Positions 16,823 through 25,115 of a stretch of DNA of 64,000 nt are shown here, one piece after another. How positions within the stretch are numbered: the stretch's first letter is position 1; each line of letters begins with the position of its first letter. The position numbers and the translations under genes were made by a program. The notes beneath the pieces were generated by a model, which saw nothing but the letters and a program-made list of their open reading frames with translations, searched no databases and was not told where the DNA came from. Source of the stretch: an uncultured Ruminococcus sp. (GTDB taxonomy: Bacteria; Bacillota; Clostridia; Oscillospirales; Ruminococcaceae); NCBI GenBank assembly GCA_934435205.1, contig CAKSAK010000007.1, positions 70,176 through 134,175 of the forward strand. The letters run 5' to 3'.

Positions 16823-16999
16823 AAATCCAGCACAAACAGACGGCAAAATCCGTGGGACTTTTACATTGTATTATAAACATACAGCAAGGGCGACCAAAGG
16901 TCGCCCCTACAAAAAAATCATCGCCGCAGGCGATACCTTAATTCCTCATTCCTCATTCCTCACTCCTCATTCCTCACTTATCTATAAGGTGGCATAATA
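16823..16999. repeat. intergenic region with palindrome and short tandem repeats
   Basis: This contains a palindrome GGGCGACC-AAA-GGTCGCCC (16888-16906) followed by CTACA, then a tract of five to six seven-base repeats close to ATTCCTC (about 16940-16978). A similar 'GGCGTTGCCCCTACA' string occurs before the lipoprotein gene at about 7876-7890. These look like dispersed intergenic repeats. No gene is visible. Confidence 0.55.
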
Positions 17000-18190
17000 A
17001 TGATATTTCTATTTCTTCTGCCCTTTTATCTGGGCGTATCATCATACATGATGTTCCGATTTTTCTACTGGATGAAGCACTGCAACCACAGATTTAACTG
17101 GCTGCGTTTCAAAGTGCCTTTTGCAGTGGTCTATCTTTTCATGGCGCTTTCGCCTGTTATAGCTTTTCTGCTTCCAAAATCCGCCGTTGCTATCGTCATA
17201 AGGCGAATTTCTACATACTGGATAGGCATTATGCTCTACTCGCTCTTGTATGTGGTGCTTTTTGACCTGCTAAGACTTATCGCAAAGCACACAAAGCTGA
17301 AAAACACACTGCTTTTTTCCCGTGGAAGCGTTATTTCCATAGGCTCGGTGGTTGTGGCTTGTGCGGTGGCGACCTGTCTTTACGGCATTTTCAATGCACG
17401 AAACATCAAGGTAAATGAATACAGCGTAACTGTCAACAAATCATGCGGCAGTGACAAGCATTTAAAGGCTGTGCTTGTGGCTGACCTGCACATGGGTTAT
17501 GCTATCGGTGTAGACCACATCACCAACATGGTTGAGAAAATAAACCAGCAGGACGCTGACATTGTTATAATAGCAGGAGATATTTTTGACAACAGCTATG
17601 ACGGCATGGACGATCCCGAAGGGATAAAGGCACAACTCAAGTCCATAAAGAGCAAATACGGCGTTTATGCGGTCTACGGCAATCATGACATTGACGAAAA
17701 GATTTTAATGGGCTTCACGTTCGATTGGGGCGGCAAGCAGCTTCATAGTGAAAAAATGACAAACTTTATGAAAGAGTGTAACATAAAGCTTATCAATGAT
17801 GAGTCTGTTTTGATAAACGATGAATTTTATCTTGTGGGCAGGCGTGACACTGACAAGCCGGGCACTGAGGACGGCACTCGTGCGGAAATATCTGAGCTTA
17901 CGAAAGATCTTGACAAGACAAAACCTATATTTGTTCTTTCCCACGAGCCTGACGAACTTCAAAAGACCGCTGACGCAGGTGCGGACATTGATTTTTCAGG
18001 TCACACCCATGACGGACAGCTTTTCCCTGGCAATCTTACCATAGGTCTTTTCTGGGAAAACCCATGCGGCATGATAAAGAAAGACAATATGTACTCCATT
18101 GTTACCTCTGGTGTTGGTGTATACGGCACTTTCATGAGAGTGGGCACGGACGCGGAGATATGCTCTGTGGATATTGATTTTGCAGGTTAA
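17000..18190 (+). CDS. membrane-anchored metallophosphoesterase (YaeI/YkuE type)
   Basis: A 396-residue protein with four N-terminal membrane segments (about 1-18, 35-58, 70-92 and 110-135), then a calcineurin-like phosphoesterase domain. Metal-binding motifs are 'VADLHMGY' (about 155), 'IAGDIFDN', 'YGNHDI', 'LSHEPDE' and 'SGHTHDGQLFPG'. Relatives in E. coli and Bacillus act on lipid phosphates such as UDP-diacylglucosamine or phosphatidyl phosphates; the substrate here is unknown. A ribosome site AAGGTGG precedes the start, and a two-way terminator follows. Confidence 0.85.
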   Translation: MIFLFLLPFYLGVSSYMMFRFFYWMKHCNHRFNWLRFKVPFAVVYLFMALSPVIAFLLPKSAVAIVIRRISTYWIGIMLYSLLYVVLFDLLRLIAKHTKLKNTLLFSRGSVISIGSVVVACAVATCLYGIFNARNIKVNEYSVTVNKSCGSDKHLKAVLVADLHMGYAIGVDHITNMVEKINQQDADIVIIAGDIFDNSYDGMDDPEGIKAQLKSIKSKYGVYAVYGNHDIDEKILMGFTFDWGGKQLHSEKMTNFMKECNIKLINDESVLINDEFYLVGRRDTDKPGTEDGTRAEISELTKDLDKTKPIFVLSHEPDELQKTADAGADIDFSGHTHDGQLFPGNLTIGLFWENPCGMIKKDNMYSIVTSGVGVYGTFMRVGTDAEICSVDIDFAG

Positions 18191-18199
18191 GTTGTATAG

Positions 18200-18240
18200 T
18201 AAAAGGTCTGTCACTTGATTTTGGTGACAGACCTTTTTTA
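18200..18240. terminator. bidirectional intrinsic terminator
   Basis: AGGTCTGTCAC (18204-18214) pairs perfectly with GTGACAGACCT (18224-18234). A and T tracts lie on both sides, between convergent genes. Confidence 0.82.
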
Positions 18241-18242
18241 TT

Positions 18243-20633
18243 CTACACAATATCTTTTTCAAACACGGCTTTGATATTCATATCCCCATTCACTTTAACT
18301 TTTATCTCCGATTGGGTATTATCGCCCTTTACGCCCTCCCAATGGTCAAAATGCCAGCCAGATCTTGCTTGTGCGGTCAATTTTATCTCACAGCCGTCAA
18401 AATATATGCCGCTATACCCGTTTTCAATTTCCACACCGCCTATAAGAACTTCACCCTTTTCGCTATCCGCTGATATCTTCACTGTTCTGCGCTCATAATA
18501 GTCAAACTCTCTTTCAAGATAGCCCAGCACTTTTTCATATCTTTCCTGGATAAAGCTCTGCCAGCGTATTATCATAGGGTCTGTAGCGTTTGCAAGGTTT
18601 GCCCATGTTGGAAAACGGTGGAAATAATCATCAAGCTCGCCATAATAGATATTCTTATAATATTCGAGATACTCCCCGAACCGCTCCGCAGTAAAGTTCA
18701 CGCTTCCAAGCTGACACATTGCAGAGGTGAGCTTCAAATCGAATTCCTCGTTATCTATAAGGCTGCAAAGTATTCCGCCAAATTTTGTATAGCTCTGGCT
18801 TCTAAGATACGAGAACATATTTGTTTCCAGATTTTTCTCGTTATAATGCGAGCATGACGATTCTGTATCGAAAAGCACAAAACGCCATCTGCCATCTGCA
18901 TAGCTATTGCCCTGCTCTATGGTTCTTGTGCGCCAGCAAGCATAGTTGTTCTGCGGCCAATCGTCATTGAAGATATACATTTCCGTGGCGGCATACTCCG
19001 CAAGGTTATCCATATCTATCATTGCGCAGGCTTTGCGATAGTTTTCCTCAACGGACATATCGTTTTCGGTTATAAACTTATACATATCGTTGAAAAGCTT
19101 TTCGTCCTCAGGCTCACCCTCGCTCAGCTCATCATTTTTATACATGACAACGTTGCTTTTCGCCACATTATACCTATCCGCAAAATATCTGTCGCTGTAG
19201 TCGGATTGGAGAGTATAAAGTCCCCAATACTCGCCGTCTATAAACAGCACGCAGGTTGTTCCCTGCTGAGTTTCGACACCTCTGCCTGACACCATATTTT
19301 GTATCATCGTGTCCTTGAACTTTGAATAATTGGCGTCATTTCCGCCGTTTCTAAGAACAAAGGTCTTGCAGGAGGTGATAGCCTCTCCGTTTACATCTGT
19401 AAAGCTATCCCAGAAAACTGTATCAAAAGAGCTTTTGCCGTAATCGTTTCGAGCATAAAGCCTGAACGACTTTTGATAATCCGCCCTGGACCAGCCCCCT
19501 TGTATCCTTATGCCGCAATCCTGAGAAACAAGGCTGTTGCCCTCGCTGTCGAAATACTCAACATAACATTCCTTTTCCCATTCTCTGCCACGCTGATTAT
19601 AGTTTGCAGGGATAGAGCCGTTCCAAGGGTGGTCGGGATTTTCTTCGTCATATTCTTTGTATACGTCCCCAAGACAGTAAATGCCCGTTTTTTCATTATA
19701 AAGCCCATCAGGGTCAGTGGTAATGGATATTATAGGCAGATCGTTATGATCTGCGCTTGAAACGTCCACAAAATAGGTGGCAGTAACAGTTTTTCCGCAC
19801 TTTCCGCTTGTACCCTCTGCGCAGGCTCTTATGACAGTGCCTTTATCAACTGCGCTTTTGTCAGGCAGACTTATGTTTTCTCGATAATCAAGCTGTATCT
19901 TCATAGGGTCATAAGCCGAAAGGACATTTTCATCATCTGACCTGTCGTCAATTCTCAGGGCATTTTCATAGACCTTTCTTGTGTCCGATGTGGCAGGGTC
20001 GGTGCCGTCGGTGGTATAATACACCGTCTGACCCTCTCCTGCGGTTATCTCAAGGTCAAAAGCCTTTTCATAGCTTCCTGCCGCCTGAGAAAACGCAGGT
20101 GTATCTCCAATAGTTTTCTCTGCATTCGCCGCAAGAGGTGTAGGCTCAGAAACGTACATTTCCCCCTTGGCATTTTTAGAATAGCTCACGCCCTTGTTAA
20201 GCTTAGGCAATTTTATGCTCTCACACTGAAACGAGTCATATTTCAGTATTATCTCCGCTTCGCTGACCTTGCCTATGCTGAAATCAGCGTGAGGAAAATC
20301 AGCATTTTCAAAGCCTGCTGACGAGCAATATACTATTATATAGTCATGGGCTTTTACTACATAGTCCCCTAATGGCTGATCTTCACCGCCATTTTTTGAA
20401 AGTGAAAATCCCGTAAGGGAAATATCTTTATTTGTAGGATTATATATCTCTATCCAATCGCTTGGTTCTCCGTTTTTGTCCTGCATAGCTGTTTTCTTAG
20501 ATGTTCCGCTGTTTGAGGGGCATATCTCGCTTATATATATTTTCGGCGGTCTTATTATCACCGCAGCGAGCATTACCACCGCTGCCACCGCCGCAAGACA
20601 AAGCCCTATCACGGAAACCCTTTTCAGTTCCAA
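18243..20633 (-). CDS. CotH kinase family surface protein with lamin-tail and InlB-repeat-like domains
   Basis: A 796-residue protein with an N-terminal membrane anchor (about 8-28). It continues with a lamin-tail-like domain (about 30-150, 'SDWIEIYNPTNKDISLTGFSL'), a chitobiase C-terminal-like segment ('YYTTDGTDPATSD'), and a CotH domain (about 290-680) with 'GIRIQGGWSRADYQKSF' and 'RFVLFDTESS'. The C-terminus is a divergent InlB B-repeat-like domain ('WHFDHWEG'). CotH proteins are atypical protein kinases first found in spore coats; here the signal points to the cell surface. It starts at TTG with AGGAGG upstream. Monocistronic. Confidence 0.82.
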   Translation of the reverse strand: MELKRVSVIGLCLAAVAAVVMLAAVIIRPPKIYISEICPSNSGTSKKTAMQDKNGEPSDWIEIYNPTNKDISLTGFSLSKNGGEDQPLGDYVVKAHDYIIVYCSSAGFENADFPHADFSIGKVSEAEIILKYDSFQCESIKLPKLNKGVSYSKNAKGEMYVSEPTPLAANAEKTIGDTPAFSQAAGSYEKAFDLEITAGEGQTVYYTTDGTDPATSDTRKVYENALRIDDRSDDENVLSAYDPMKIQLDYRENISLPDKSAVDKGTVIRACAEGTSGKCGKTVTATYFVDVSSADHNDLPIISITTDPDGLYNEKTGIYCLGDVYKEYDEENPDHPWNGSIPANYNQRGREWEKECYVEYFDSEGNSLVSQDCGIRIQGGWSRADYQKSFRLYARNDYGKSSFDTVFWDSFTDVNGEAITSCKTFVLRNGGNDANYSKFKDTMIQNMVSGRGVETQQGTTCVLFIDGEYWGLYTLQSDYSDRYFADRYNVAKSNVVMYKNDELSEGEPEDEKLFNDMYKFITENDMSVEENYRKACAMIDMDNLAEYAATEMYIFNDDWPQNNYACWRTRTIEQGNSYADGRWRFVLFDTESSCSHYNEKNLETNMFSYLRSQSYTKFGGILCSLIDNEEFDLKLTSAMCQLGSVNFTAERFGEYLEYYKNIYYGELDDYFHRFPTWANLANATDPMIIRWQSFIQERYEKVLGYLEREFDYYERRTVKISADSEKGEVLIGGVEIENGYSGIYFDGCEIKLTAQARSGWHFDHWEGVKGDNTQSEIKVKVNGDMNIKAVFEKDIV

Positions 20634-20774
20634 TATGAAACCTCCTGCTCTGCAATATTACAGATATCATTATAGCCTTTTTTCACATTTCTGTCAACCG
20701 CCTGCAAAACATACAAAATCCATGGGAATTTTCCCTGCGGCTTTTACTATTTCTACAATCATTCTAACTTTTAC

Positions 20775-20803
20775 TTGACAAACTTTTACGGCTGTGCTTT
20801 AAT
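20775..20803 (+). promoter_or_regulatory. promoter of the ABC transporter operon
   Basis: TTGACA (20775-20780), 17-base spacer, TTTAAT (20798-20803). A small GGG/CCC hairpin sits just after the expected start. Confidence 0.7.
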
Positions 20804-20851
20804 AGAGTAGTAGGGTAAAATCCCCGTAAACACGAAAGGAATGGTACATAT

Positions 20852-21874
20852 ATGAAGTTAAGAAAAGTTCTGGCACTTGCCGCTGCTGCGGTAATGGCTG
20901 TGGCTGCTCTTGCGTCATGCGGCGTTAAGGAGGACTCCTCAAACGATTCAAAGGCAGGCGGCTCAACAGAAAAGCACTATAAGATAGGCATTGTGCAGAT
21001 AATGGAGCATACATCTCTCAACACTATCAGAGACGCTGTTATCGACAGACTTGCAGAGCTTGGCTATGTTGACGGCAAAAACTGCACTATAGACGCTCAG
21101 CAGGCTAACAACGAGTCAACAACTGTTCAGCAGATACTCGACCAGTTCAAGGCTGACGGCGACGATATCATCATCGCTATCACAACACCATGCGCACAGC
21201 TCGCAGCTCCATACTCTGAGGAGATACCAGTAGTATTCTCCGCAGTAACAGACCCTATCGGTGCAGGTCTTTGCGACTCACTTGAAAGCACAGGAGCAAA
21301 CATCACAGGCACATCTGACAAGCTCGCTATCACAAAGATACTTGACTTTGCGCTTGAAATGAAGCCTGAAATAAAAACTCTCGGTTATCTTTACAACACA
21401 GGCGAGGACAACTCAGTTTCAACCCTAAAAGAAGTAAAGGCTTACTGTGAGGAAAAGGGCATCACTGTTATCGAAGGCGCTGCTTCAAACACATCTGAGG
21501 TTCAGGAAGCTGCTCAGAACCTTGCCGCAAAGTGCGACGCTGTATTCTCACCTAACGACAACACTATCGCAGGCGCTATGGGTACAGTTACAGAAGTTAT
21601 GAACAAGGCGAAGGTCCCAATGTTTGTTGGCGCTGACTCAATGGTAATGGACGGCGGTCTTGGCACTGTTGGTATCGAGTATTCCGACCTTGGCAAGGAA
21701 ACTGCAAACATGGCAGCTCAAATACTCAGCGGTGAAAAGAAGGCTTCCGAGATACCAATAAAGGTATTCAACGAGGATCTCAGCACTTATATCAACAAGA
21801 CAACTGCTGACACGATCGGTATCACTATTCCTGACGATATTGCAAACGGAGAAAAGACAGTTTACTTTGATTAA
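20852..21874 (+). CDS. ABC transporter substrate-binding lipoprotein (PF04392 type)
   Basis: A 340-residue lipoprotein: signal with lipobox A-L-A-S-C (cysteine near 23), then a two-lobed periplasmic-binding fold ('KIGIVQIMEHTSLNTIRDAVIDRL', 'AVTDPIGAGLCDS', 'FSPNDNTIAGAM'). This subfamily is often named TrpX-like, and streptococcal members take up tryptophan. No T-box leader is present here, so I do not assign a substrate. It is the first gene of a three-gene import system, separated from the permease by an internal terminator and promoter, which should favour more binding protein than permease. Confidence 0.85.
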   Translation: MKLRKVLALAAAAVMAVAALASCGVKEDSSNDSKAGGSTEKHYKIGIVQIMEHTSLNTIRDAVIDRLAELGYVDGKNCTIDAQQANNESTTVQQILDQFKADGDDIIIAITTPCAQLAAPYSEEIPVVFSAVTDPIGAGLCDSLESTGANITGTSDKLAITKILDFALEMKPEIKTLGYLYNTGEDNSVSTLKEVKAYCEEKGITVIEGAASNTSEVQEAAQNLAAKCDAVFSPNDNTIAGAMGTVTEVMNKAKVPMFVGADSMVMDGGLGTVGIEYSDLGKETANMAAQILSGEKKASEIPIKVFNEDLSTYINKTTADTIGITIPDDIANGEKTVYFD

Positions 21875-21878
21875 GCTA

Positions 21879-21907
21879 TTGCAAAATCAAAGCAAACATA
21901 GTATAAT
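21879..21907 (+). promoter_or_regulatory. internal promoter before the ABC permease gene
   Basis: TTGCAA (21879-21884), 17-base spacer, TATAAT (21902-21907). The last two -10 bases are also the first bases of the terminator stem that follows. Confidence 0.6.
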
Positions 21908-21943
21908 AGTAGGGAGCGGGACTTTCGCTCCCTGCTATTTTTT
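21906..21943 (+). terminator. intrinsic terminator overlapping the internal promoter
   Basis: A 13-pair stem (21906-21918 with 21926-21938, one G-U) is followed by a T-run to 21943. It attenuates read-through from the binding-protein gene. Confidence 0.78.
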
Positions 21944-21960
21944 ATTGAAAGGAAAATTAT

Positions 21961-22932
21961 ATGAAACTGAATAAGAAAACAGTTATCTCGCTTATACCGA
22001 AAGCTGTGCTTTTGATCTTACTTCTTGTGATAATAAACACTCAGCTCACGGAAAGCGTTGTTACGGGAACATTTGAAAAGGGTCTTGTTTTTGCTATCCT
22101 TGCACTTGGAATATTCATCTCGTTCAGGATACTTGATATCCCTGACCTGTCGGTAGACGGAACTTTCACCCTTGGCGTTGCGGTGTCTGTAATGCAGGCT
22201 TTCAACGGCGACCCTATCAAGGGCATACTGCTGTCAATAGTTGCAGGAGCTATCGCAGGAAGTGTGACGGGAATACTTATCACAAAACTCAACGTTCAGC
22301 CTATCCTTGCGGGAATAATCACAATGACGGCTCTTTACTCCATAAACTTGAAAATCATGGACAGACCTAATATTTCGCTCTATAAGAAAGATACTATATT
22401 TACAATGGCTCAGAAATATTTCGGCGACTATTACAAGCTTGCGGCGGCAGGTATCGTGCTTGTTATTGCGGCTGTTCTGCTTTTCTGGTTTCTTAAAACT
22501 CAGGCAGGAATGTCACTTAGAGCCACAGGCGACAACGAATACATGGTTAGGGCTTCTTCAATAAATTCTGACAGAATGAAGATAATGGGCTTTGCCATTG
22601 CAAACGCTTTGGTATCCCTTTCAGGCGCAATGTACGCTCAGTATTCCTCGGCAGGCGACTCAAACAGCGGTACAGGTATGCTTGTGGTAGGTCTTGCTTC
22701 TATCATTATCGGTGAGATATTCTTCAGCAAGCACTCTATCCTCTGCGGAATACTTGCGGCGATATTCGGTGCGATAGCATACAGATTTGTTCTTGCTTTT
22801 GCAATGAATCTCGGCATGGACAGCAACTACACAAAGCTTTTCTCAGCCTGCATAGTTGCCCTTGCTATCTCTCTGCCTGCTATCAAGAAGTATATCACAA
22901 AGGCATACAAGCGTGTATGCAGTGACAAATAG
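21961..22932 (+). CDS. ABC transporter permease (PF02653 type)
   Basis: A 323-residue inner-membrane permease with about nine spans. It has the branched-chain amino acid/sugar-type permease fold ('ALGIFISFRILDIPDLSVDGTF', 'RATGDNEYMVRASS', 'MLVVGLASIIIGE'). GAAAGGA precedes the start. It lies between the binding protein and the ATPase gene (10 bases to the latter), so the trio forms one importer. The substrate follows that of the binding protein and is unknown. Confidence 0.85.
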   Translation: MKLNKKTVISLIPKAVLLILLLVIINTQLTESVVTGTFEKGLVFAILALGIFISFRILDIPDLSVDGTFTLGVAVSVMQAFNGDPIKGILLSIVAGAIAGSVTGILITKLNVQPILAGIITMTALYSINLKIMDRPNISLYKKDTIFTMAQKYFGDYYKLAAAGIVLVIAAVLLFWFLKTQAGMSLRATGDNEYMVRASSINSDRMKIMGFAIANALVSLSGAMYAQYSSAGDSNSGTGMLVVGLASIIIGEIFFSKHSILCGILAAIFGAIAYRFVLAFAMNLGMDSNYTKLFSACIVALAISLPAIKKYITKAYKRVCSDK

Positions 22933-22942
22933 GAGGTTTAAA

Positions 22943-23737
22943 ATGCTTAAGCTTGAAAATATAAACATAACCTTCAACAAGAACACTGCCAACGAGCGTA
23001 AGGCGCTCCAGCATATTGACCTTGATGTGGCTGACGGAGATTTCGTTACTGTAATAGGCTCAAACGGTGCAGGAAAATCCACACTTATGAACGTTATCAG
23101 CGGCAGCTATGAGGCTGACACCGGCAAGATATTCCTTGACGGAAAGAATATCACTCACCTAAAGGAGCATCAGCGTGCAAGAACTATAGGCAGGCTTTTC
23201 CAAGACCCGCTGAGAGGCACTGCACCAAACATGACCATAGAGGAAAACCTCGGTCTTGCCTACAGCCGTGGAAAGCGTCGTTCGCTGACTATCGGTATCA
23301 GGAAAAAGGACGTTTCAGTGTTTAGAGAAAGGCTCAAGGAGCTTGACTTAGGTCTTGAGGACAGAATGAAAATGCCTGTGGGACTGCTTTCAGGCGGTCA
23401 GAGGCAGGCGCTCACATTGCTTATGGCGACTATCGTTACGCCAAAGCTTCTGCTTCTTGATGAACACACTGCGGCGCTTGACCCTAAGACCGCAGAAAAG
23501 GTCATGAGGATAACCGAAAAGATAGTAAAGGAAAACGCACTGACTACTCTTATGATAACACACAACATTTCAAATGCCATTGAATACGGCAACAAGACTA
23601 TCGTAATGAGCCAAGGCAAGCTGCTTCTTACTATCGAGGGCGAACAGAGAGCAAACATGACGGTGGAAAAGCTTATGAAGCTTTATTCCGACACCGCCGA
23701 GGACGAACTTTCAGACAAGATGATACTTCAAGAATAA
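22943..23737 (+). CDS. ABC transporter ATP-binding protein
   Basis: A 264-residue ATPase with Walker A 'GSNGAGKST' (about 37-45), Q-loop 'LFQDP', signature 'LSGGQRQAL', Walker B 'LLLLDEHTAALD' and switch histidine in 'ITHNI'. The start is ATG 22943 (MLKLENINITF), with AGGAGG eight bases upstream. The open frame extends further upstream into the permease gene but has no support. It energises the import system with the permease and binding protein. A strong terminator follows. Confidence 0.9.
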   Translation: MLKLENINITFNKNTANERKALQHIDLDVADGDFVTVIGSNGAGKSTLMNVISGSYEADTGKIFLDGKNITHLKEHQRARTIGRLFQDPLRGTAPNMTIEENLGLAYSRGKRRSLTIGIRKKDVSVFRERLKELDLGLEDRMKMPVGLLSGGQRQALTLLMATIVTPKLLLLDEHTAALDPKTAEKVMRITEKIVKENALTTLMITHNISNAIEYGNKTIVMSQGKLLLTIEGEQRANMTVEKLMKLYSDTAEDELSDKMILQE

Positions 23738-23747
23738 TTAGACATAC

Positions 23748-23786
23748 AAAAAGCTGCGGAGGGAAAACTCCGCAGCTTTTACTTTT
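23748..23786 (+). terminator. intrinsic terminator of the ABC operon
   Basis: AAAAGCTGCGGA (23749-23760) pairs with TCCGCAGCTTTT (23769-23780), with T-rich flanks on both strands. It also suits the convergent LiaF-like gene. Confidence 0.82.
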
Positions 23787-23802
23787 GTTCTTTCACATAA
23801 GG

Positions 23803-24507
23803 CTAAACATATGTTATATCTATTCCTGCGATCTTTGCTCTGCCCTTTATGATAAGGATCTTTTCTTTTTCATCATAAGCTCCGTTAGGCTGGTCTATTC
23901 CGCCAAGAACGCAGTCGGCTTCCACCTTTATGCCCCAGTTCTTCGGGATATAAAGCTCTACTCCGCCGCAAAGCACATCAACATTCAGCTCGACTTCATT
24001 TCCTGCCATATCAGCAGAATCAAAGTACACCTCCATACCGCTGTAGCGGCAGCTTATGTCAACTCTTTTCAGCACCTTTGAGGTTATATACTTTGTGCAG
24101 CCTGAAAATCTTGCGTCGATACGCACATATTCCCCGTTGTCTGAGGATTTATCCCATGCAGGATTATCGGTAGTGTGGGTGGTCCACTTGCTTTGGGTAA
24201 ATCTGTAGCGATAAGGGAAAATGAATGAAAATCCCACGCTGAGAAGCAGTGCCGCACCCAGAACAGGCCATGGGGTGAATTTCTCGATACCAAGAGTTTC
24301 GTCAAAGAGTATCGCCATGATAGCAAGAGGGAAGAATATTCCCCAGAAGTTAAGGTGTCTGACGCTTGTTACGATAACAGGAACGAGCAAGAGTGAAATT
24401 ATAACGCTCCACACGCTTACGCTTCCCAGCAGACCTGTGCGGTCAAGGATAAGGGCAACGCCTGCAAGGATAAAGAACAAGCCCCATATAAGATTTTTGT
24501 TTTTCAT
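23803..24507 (-). CDS. LiaF-like membrane protein
   Basis: A 234-residue protein with four N-terminal membrane segments (first 'LIWGLFFILAGVALILDRTGLL', about 5-26), then a soluble C-terminal domain (about 130-234) resembling LiaF/DUF2154, with repeated 'VEVYFDSADMAGNEVELNVDVLCGGVELYIP'-type beta strands. LiaF proteins restrain envelope-stress signalling. It overlaps the LytTR gene by four bases. This pairing is common in Clostridia and suggests that it senses membrane state and modulates LytTR-controlled expression. Confidence 0.78.
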   Translation of the reverse strand: MKNKNLIWGLFFILAGVALILDRTGLLGSVSVWSVIISLLLVPVIVTSVRHLNFWGIFFPLAIMAILFDETLGIEKFTPWPVLGAALLLSVGFSFIFPYRYRFTQSKWTTHTTDNPAWDKSSDNGEYVRIDARFSGCTKYITSKVLKRVDISCRYSGMEVYFDSADMAGNEVELNVDVLCGGVELYIPKNWGIKVEADCVLGGIDQPNGAYDEKEKILIIKGRAKIAGIDITYV

Positions 24508-24959
24508 AGAAATCTCCTTTCTCCAAGTCTGAGCTTCAAAAGCTTGTAAAAGCTTCGTGAGGCGTAAAGCTGTTTGTGAGTGCCTGCAAAGCTTATAAGG
24601 CTTGCAGAGGTTATGTTTCGTTCAACGGAATATATGTGCTTTACGTTCACGATAGCAGATTTTGACACCCGCACGAACTTTCGTGGAAGTATCTCTTCAA
24701 GCTCAAAAAGCTTCATTTTGACCTGAAAAACGTCGTCAGAGGTATGTGCGTTAAGATTATGTTCCCCTGTTTCAAAAAACAGTATGGAATCAAGGGGAGG
24801 ATAGAACTGAACTGCGTCTTTGAAAAAAGCTATCTCAGGGTCGCCCTCTGCGGACTCCGCCGCCCTTTTCATTTTAAGCACACGTTCATCGGGCTGTGCG
24901 CACCTTATAACGATCTCGTCCTCAGGCATATTCTCGTCTATCTCTATCCTGATCTTCAC
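24504..24959 (-). CDS. LytTR-domain transcriptional regulator
   Basis: A 151-residue protein with a LytTR DNA-binding domain in its C-terminal half ('FFETGEHNLNAHTSDDVFQVKMKLFELEEILP', 'FVRVSKSAIVNVKHI'). There is no receiver domain, so it is not a standard response regulator; the N-terminal 45 residues are a short helical cap. It starts at GTG behind GGGGGTGA. It is cotranscribed with the LiaF-like gene, and this gene pair usually regulates itself or a nearby transporter. Confidence 0.85.
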   Translation of the reverse strand: MKIRIEIDENMPEDEIVIRCAQPDERVLKMKRAAESAEGDPEIAFFKDAVQFYPPLDSILFFETGEHNLNAHTSDDVFQVKMKLFELEEILPRKFVRVSKSAIVNVKHIYSVERNITSASLISFAGTHKQLYASRSFYKLLKLRLGERRFL

Positions 24960-25073
24960 GCTTTCACCCCCTGTTTTATCTGACAGCCTTATTATAATCT
25001 ATTTTGCTTTCCTTGTAAACCCCTTTTGGCTGACAGGTACAGATATCTATGTAAGAGGTAAATTTTATGACCC

Positions 25074-25108
25074 AAAGGGGGTGCTGACCATGCAACACCC
25101 CCTTGATT
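25074..25108. terminator. hairpin between the LytTR and vWA genes
   Basis: AAGGGGGTG and CACCCCCTT form a 9-base perfect stem. On the plus strand it is followed by GATTTAGTTTTTT; the minus-strand tail is weaker. It lies just past the stop of the vWA gene. Confidence 0.55.
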
Positions 25109-25115
25109 TAGTTTT

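Noticed and set aside
16940..16980. Possible CRISPR or regulatory repeat array
   Set aside because: The seven-base units have no spacers; it is a simple tandem repeat. No CRISPR array or cas gene was seen anywhere in the window.
20634..20851. T-box or other amino-acid leader before the ABC importer
   Set aside because: The distance from promoter to start is under 50 bases and lacks T-box elements, so the tryptophan assignment used for some relatives was not adopted.
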